From contig CAWVIZ010000009.1 of assembly GCA_963929535.1 (NCBI GenBank), positions 1 to 64,000 of the forward strand: 64,000 bases of DNA. Direction: 5' to 3'. Origin of the DNA: Pullilachnospira sp963929535 (GTDB lineage: Bacteria; Bacillota; Clostridia; Lachnospirales; Lachnospiraceae). A program made the position numbers and the translations under genes. The notes beneath the pieces are model-generated. The model did not search any database and had not been told where the DNA came from. It worked only from the letters and a program-made list of their open reading frames with translations. The stretch's first letter is position 1. Every line of letters begins with the position of its first letter. This document shows positions 61,417 to 64,000 of the stretch, one piece after another.

Positions 61417-61471
61417 GGTTCCGAATTGTTTGGTACGAAACTATTATAGAAAAAAAGCCATTGTTCGTCAA
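61417..61471 (-). promoter_or_regulatory. Promoter and operator of the marR-exporter operon
   Basis: On the minus strand TTGACG (61471-61466), a 17-bp spacer and the exact -10 TATAAT (61448-61443). Just downstream, ATAGTTTCG and CCGAACTAT form an imperfect inverted repeat across about 61417-61445, matching what a MarR dimer would bind. Confidence 0.8.
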
Positions 61472-61526
61472 GACTAATTTCCTTTCCTCCACATTCAGGG
61501 ATCCCGGCATTTTTCCCAAACATCAA

Positions 61527-61563
61527 GAGCCGCCTGCATTCCCTTTCGGGATACAGACGGCTC
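61527..61563 (-). terminator. Terminator of the formate/nitrite channel gene
   Basis: Minus-strand GAGCCGTCTGTATCCC GAAA GGGAATGCAGGCGGCTC folds into a long hairpin about 20 bp after the stop; the T-run after it is short. Confidence 0.7.
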
Positions 61564-61582
61564 CGGTAATCCGGCTATGTAA

Positions 61583-62353
61583 TTATTTGTCTTTGGAAAT
61601 CAGGTGATACGGAAGGGACACAAAAACAATGGCTCCGATCATATTGCCCAGGGTCGCCATCAGAATGCTGTAGCAGTACTGTCCGATGCTCACGCCCCCG
61701 TTTACCAGAGCGACGCCTACGATACTCATGTTGGCGATACTGTGCTCAAAGCCGCACACCATGAAGACGAAGATACACCAGAAGATCATGATCAGCTTTC
61801 CGGACTCGCTTTTCAGCTTGGTGCCGCACCATACGGCCAGACATACCAGAATATTACAGAAAACAGCTCTTGCCAGAAGAGGCAGCGGGGCATATCCCAC
61901 CTTGCCCAGAGATACCTGAGTGAAGTAGGCGGCCACTTCCCCCTCTCCCGCTGTGGGGATTCCTGTCAGCTGGAAGATTCCCACGCACACCAGAGAACCG
62001 ATCAGATTTCCGATCCAGCAGAAGATCCAGAGCTTGATGGTGTCTGCCCAGGAAACCACCTTCCGCATGGAAGCAGAACTCATCACAAAATTATTTCCGG
62101 TGAACAGCTCCGCGCCTGCCATCACCACCAGGCTTAACGCCGACGCGAATGCGAAAGCCTGCGCGGGCTTCGTCCAGGGAGCGGCATCTCCTGCGGAAAT
62201 CACCTGACCCAGGGTAAAGGCCACAAAACTTCCGAAAGAAATAAACATTCCTGCTACCAGAGCAGCCACGAAGTATCCCAGCGGATTCTTCTTCATCAGG
62301 TTCACCTTTCCGGCGCCTGCGTTACAGACAGCCTGAAACTCATCCTTAAACAT
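61583..62353 (-). CDS. Formate/nitrite transporter (FocA/NirC)
   Basis: A 256-residue FNT-family channel with six membrane segments (MFISFGSFVAFTLG; AELFTGNNFVMSSASMRKVVSW; LVCLAVWCGTKL; CGFEHSIANM). FEHSIANM carries the conserved pore His. Forms a pentameric channel moving formate (or nitrite/hydrosulfide). In a fermenter, formate export is likely. The ATG at 62353 follows AGGAGGAG. Single-gene unit with its own promoter and terminator. Confidence 0.93.
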   Translation of the reverse strand: MFKDEFQAVCNAGAGKVNLMKKNPLGYFVAALVAGMFISFGSFVAFTLGQVISAGDAAPWTKPAQAFAFASALSLVVMAGAELFTGNNFVMSSASMRKVVSWADTIKLWIFCWIGNLIGSLVCVGIFQLTGIPTAGEGEVAAYFTQVSLGKVGYAPLPLLARAVFCNILVCLAVWCGTKLKSESGKLIMIFWCIFVFMVCGFEHSIANMSIVGVALVNGGVSIGQYCYSILMATLGNMIGAIVFVSLPYHLISKDK

Positions 62354-62421
62354 ACTATCTCCTCCTTTGAGTGTGTTTTCTGGTCCTTTTTTCATGTATA
62401 TGCGCTTTGTGGAAAGGCTTC

Positions 62422-62447
62422 CGTGAAGCCGGAAGGCTGAACTGTTA
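62422..62447. repeat. REP-like hairpin, copy of the MITE end
   Basis: The reverse complement reads AACAGTTCAGCC TTCC GGCTTCAC, identical in its core to 23799-23824 and 31400-31423. It lies in the 5' leader of the formate/nitrite channel gene. Confidence 0.7.
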
Positions 62448-62568
62448 CAGCTTTCCCCATATCATGAAAAAAGGACAGCATGCGGAATTCCACCCATGCT
62501 GCCCAGACGGTCGGCCCATATTCAGTTCTGATTCCCCTGTGGTACTCCACACTATCCCGTCAGTAATC

Positions 62569-62621
62569 AGAACCGTTCTTAAAACTGTTCTTAATTTAAC
62601 ACAATATCCCGGATTTGTCAA
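62569..62621 (-). promoter_or_regulatory. Promoter of the formate/nitrite channel gene with tandem operator
   Basis: TTGACA (62621-62616), 17-bp spacer, TAAATT (62598-62593). Immediately downstream, at the start of transcription, two 12-bp direct repeats AAGAACAGTTTT and AAGAACGGTTCT lie head to tail. The arrangement suggests a repressor site. The leader to the ATG is about 230 nt and contains the REP-like hairpin; nothing else was recognised in this 338-bp gap. Confidence 0.6.
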
Positions 62622-62691
62622 TGCGTTTTCTGTCGATTTCTCCCATGTTTTTGGGGCGCCCGGTGCGGCCCTGGGACAGAACCATCCGCTT

Positions 62692-63654
62692 TCAGCGAAG
62701 CCGAAGCAGTTCTTTTCGTATTTCCCGGAACTCTCTGTTTTCAGGATCCACAGCCAGTACATATCCCACTTTTCCCAGAAGACGCTCCAGATATTTTTCG
62801 GACGTTTCCTTGGAGCCGATTTTCTTCAGATGCTCTTCCACCCCGAATTTTCGGCAGTAGTACCATTCCTGCCGGAGTCTTCTCCGGTATCCGGCAGGAA
62901 GCTGTACCTTTTCATTCACCACCAGGCCGGTAACCTCCTGACGCGCCGCCCGGGTGAAGACCTTGGTCTTGCGGGTATTCACGGAAAATCCCATGGCTTC
63001 CAGAAAAGAGCCTGCCTTTCGGATCACTTCTCCGGGCTCCATATCTCCGGAAAAAGTAAGATCGTCACAGTAGCGGGTATAGGAAATCTCCCTTTTCCGG
63101 CACCAGTCTCCCATGGAATAGTCAAAGCTTTTCATCACCAGATTGGAAAGATACGGAGAGGTGGGAGCGCCCTGGGGAAGTGTCTCCCGAAAACAGCACA
63201 GTCCGGTAAAAAGCCCCCGCACCGGTTCCGGAAACAGCTCCGCCGGAAAGGCTCTCTGATATACCATCAGCCATCCGATACTCCCGAAAAAATCCCGGAT
63301 ATCCATCTTGATCACCATGGGCCTGCCCCGGTGGATCTCTCCGCCCGCCTTCAGTCCCACGCCTTTCCGGTATGCCATGGCGTAAGGGGAGGGCGCCATG
63401 GTTTCCAGCACTGAGGAAAGCAGCCGTCTCTGAATTCCTGCCAGTTCTCTGTCGGGGATCCGAAGAGTCCGGAATCCGCCGCTTCTTTTGGGGATCCGGG
63501 CTTTTCGGTAATGCTCCTCCTGCCGGTTGGAAAAGTGATACAGTACGGCCAGTTCTTTTTCCAGGCTCAGCATCCTTCCGGATAAATGCAGAGAAAGCAG
63601 GTAGTCCTGCCATTGCGATGCTGTACAGTATTTCCACAGATTACCGTTCCCCAT
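62692..63654 (-). CDS. Retron-type reverse transcriptase
   Basis: A 320-residue RT when started at ATG 63654, matching the size of retron RTs. Visible motifs: RTLRIPD (62-68), KGVGLKAGGEIH (97-108, where retrons usually have NAxxH), catalytic MDIRDFFGSI (117-126), LPQGAPTSPYLSNLV (159-173), YTRYCDDLTFSG (192-203; YxDD), and VTGLVVNEKVQLP (241-253), the retron VTG motif. The frame is open further upstream, but that DNA is a dense set of hairpins expected to be the msr-msd RNA. It would copy that RNA into a branched msDNA for phage defence. No toxin-like partner gene follows; the next gene is a formate channel. Confidence 0.8.
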   Translation of the reverse strand: MGNGNLWKYCTASQWQDYLLSLHLSGRMLSLEKELAVLYHFSNRQEEHYRKARIPKRSGGFRTLRIPDRELAGIQRRLLSSVLETMAPSPYAMAYRKGVGLKAGGEIHRGRPMVIKMDIRDFFGSIGWLMVYQRAFPAELFPEPVRGLFTGLCCFRETLPQGAPTSPYLSNLVMKSFDYSMGDWCRKREISYTRYCDDLTFSGDMEPGEVIRKAGSFLEAMGFSVNTRKTKVFTRAARQEVTGLVVNEKVQLPAGYRRRLRQEWYYCRKFGVEEHLKKIGSKETSEKYLERLLGKVGYVLAVDPENREFREIRKELLRLR

Positions 63655-63658
63655 GACA

Positions 63659-63997
63659 GAATCCCCGCTTTCTCTGATAGATGGCAAAAGTCTGACATCC
63701 CATGCTACCCCAGACTTTTGCGCCATGCTGCCTGCCAGTCCTGACACGATACCGGGATAAGAAACGGCGCAGACGTACCAAGCCGCCGACAGGCGGCGCG
63801 TACACCGCAGGTGTGCAGCAGTACGCCGGAGACGTTTTGCGCAGGCAGGGCCTGCATCCCTTTCCTGTGATTTCAAAAGAGCGACTCGCTCCTCCCGCAG
63901 ATAACCCGCAGAAGTCCGGACAGATCCGCCGGAAGGCGAAAAATCTGCGGACTCCCGGAAATATACTGCATTCCGCTGTCAGACCCGCTGCGGATTC
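63659..63997 (-). ncRNA. Candidate retron msr-msd RNA region
   Basis: Read on the minus strand, this ~340-nt region upstream of the RT holds successive hairpins: AGTCCG...CGGACT with inner CAGAT/ATCTG and CGCC/GGCG (63953-63913); GAGCGA/TCGCTC (63891-63879); GCAGG/CCTGC (63855-63841); a long msd-like stem AAACG...CGTAC/GTACG...CGTTT (63837-63762) enclosing ACACC-TGC-GGTGT and GCCGCC-TGTC-GGCGGC; and CAAAAGTCTG/CAGACTTTTG (63720-63685). GAATCC (63997-63992) and GGATTC (63664-63659) at the two ends could be an a1/a2 pair but are only 6 bp. Boundaries and branching G are not resolved; the window ends here. Confidence 0.5.
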
Positions 63998-64000
63998 CTC

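Noticed and set aside
63655..63876. N-terminal extension of the reverse transcriptase
   Set aside because: The extension has no RT-like sequence and coincides with dense hairpins; the ATG at 63654 gives the usual RT length.
1..64000. tRNA and rRNA genes
   Set aside because: No cloverleaf-type T-loop sequence or rRNA segment was recognised on reading either strand; a tRNA scan would settle this.

Overview
The window looks like a chromosomal segment of a Gram-positive gut Clostridia, most likely a Lachnospiraceae (Blautia/Ruminococcus-like). This rests on moderately high GC, consensus Shine-Dalgarno sites, an L27 with a cleavable N-terminal extension plus its Prp protease, the block radical SAM pair / RNase E-G / rplU-prp-rpmA-obg-yhbY-nadD-yqeK-rsfS, a CGAAC-type SOS box in front of a YneA-like LysM protein, and COG5610-type surface-glycan proteins. 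Assignments come from reading the sequence only; no database search was run.

Layout. 1-2.7 kb: a truncated membrane acyltransferase, a GNAT acetyltransferase and a decayed two-component pair. 2.7-4.9 kb: a Xer-type recombinase and an SOS-controlled LysM protein. 5-20 kb: a minus-strand surface-glycan operon with two glycosyltransferases, an ABC exporter (Wzm/Wzt), three related COG5610-type proteins, an aldolase with an extra C-terminal domain (frameshifted here), a KdsC-like phosphatase, a sialyltransferase-like glycosyltransferase and a KdsB-like CMP-sugar synthetase. Together they suggest a CMP-activated ulosonic-acid polymer, unusual for this group. 20.6-26.8 kb: a nucleosidase-acetyltransferase fusion, remains of a Bce-type system, lexA, and a GntR-controlled ABC transporter. 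27-31.3 kb: ribosome and housekeeping operon. 31.5-51.2 kb: accessory carbohydrate region (DegV, two-component remnant, GH106-like and two GH78 enzymes, YesMN, sugar permeases, AraC regulator) that appears to split the housekeeping block between the RNase E/G gene and rplU. 51.2-61.4 kb: rest of the housekeeping block plus a MarR-controlled heterodimeric ABC exporter. 61.5-64 kb: a formate/nitrite channel and a retron-type reverse transcriptase preceded by a densely structured non-coding region.

Three themes recur. First, many non-coding gaps hold related GC-rich palindromic repeats (51-bp and 36-bp tandem arrays, a 145-bp element with terminal inverted repeats, a dispersed palindrome family). 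Second, three two-component systems are damaged by internal deletions or truncations. Third, regulation is readable in several places: LexA boxes, a GntR operator with 17-bp arms, a MarR operator, and a conserved element before two glycoside hydrolase genes. The best candidates for something undescribed are the retron with its upstream RNA region, the ulosonic-acid glycan locus, and a 29-residue Cys-containing peptide gene with its own promoter upstream of a ferredoxin-type F420-hydrogenase-like protein.
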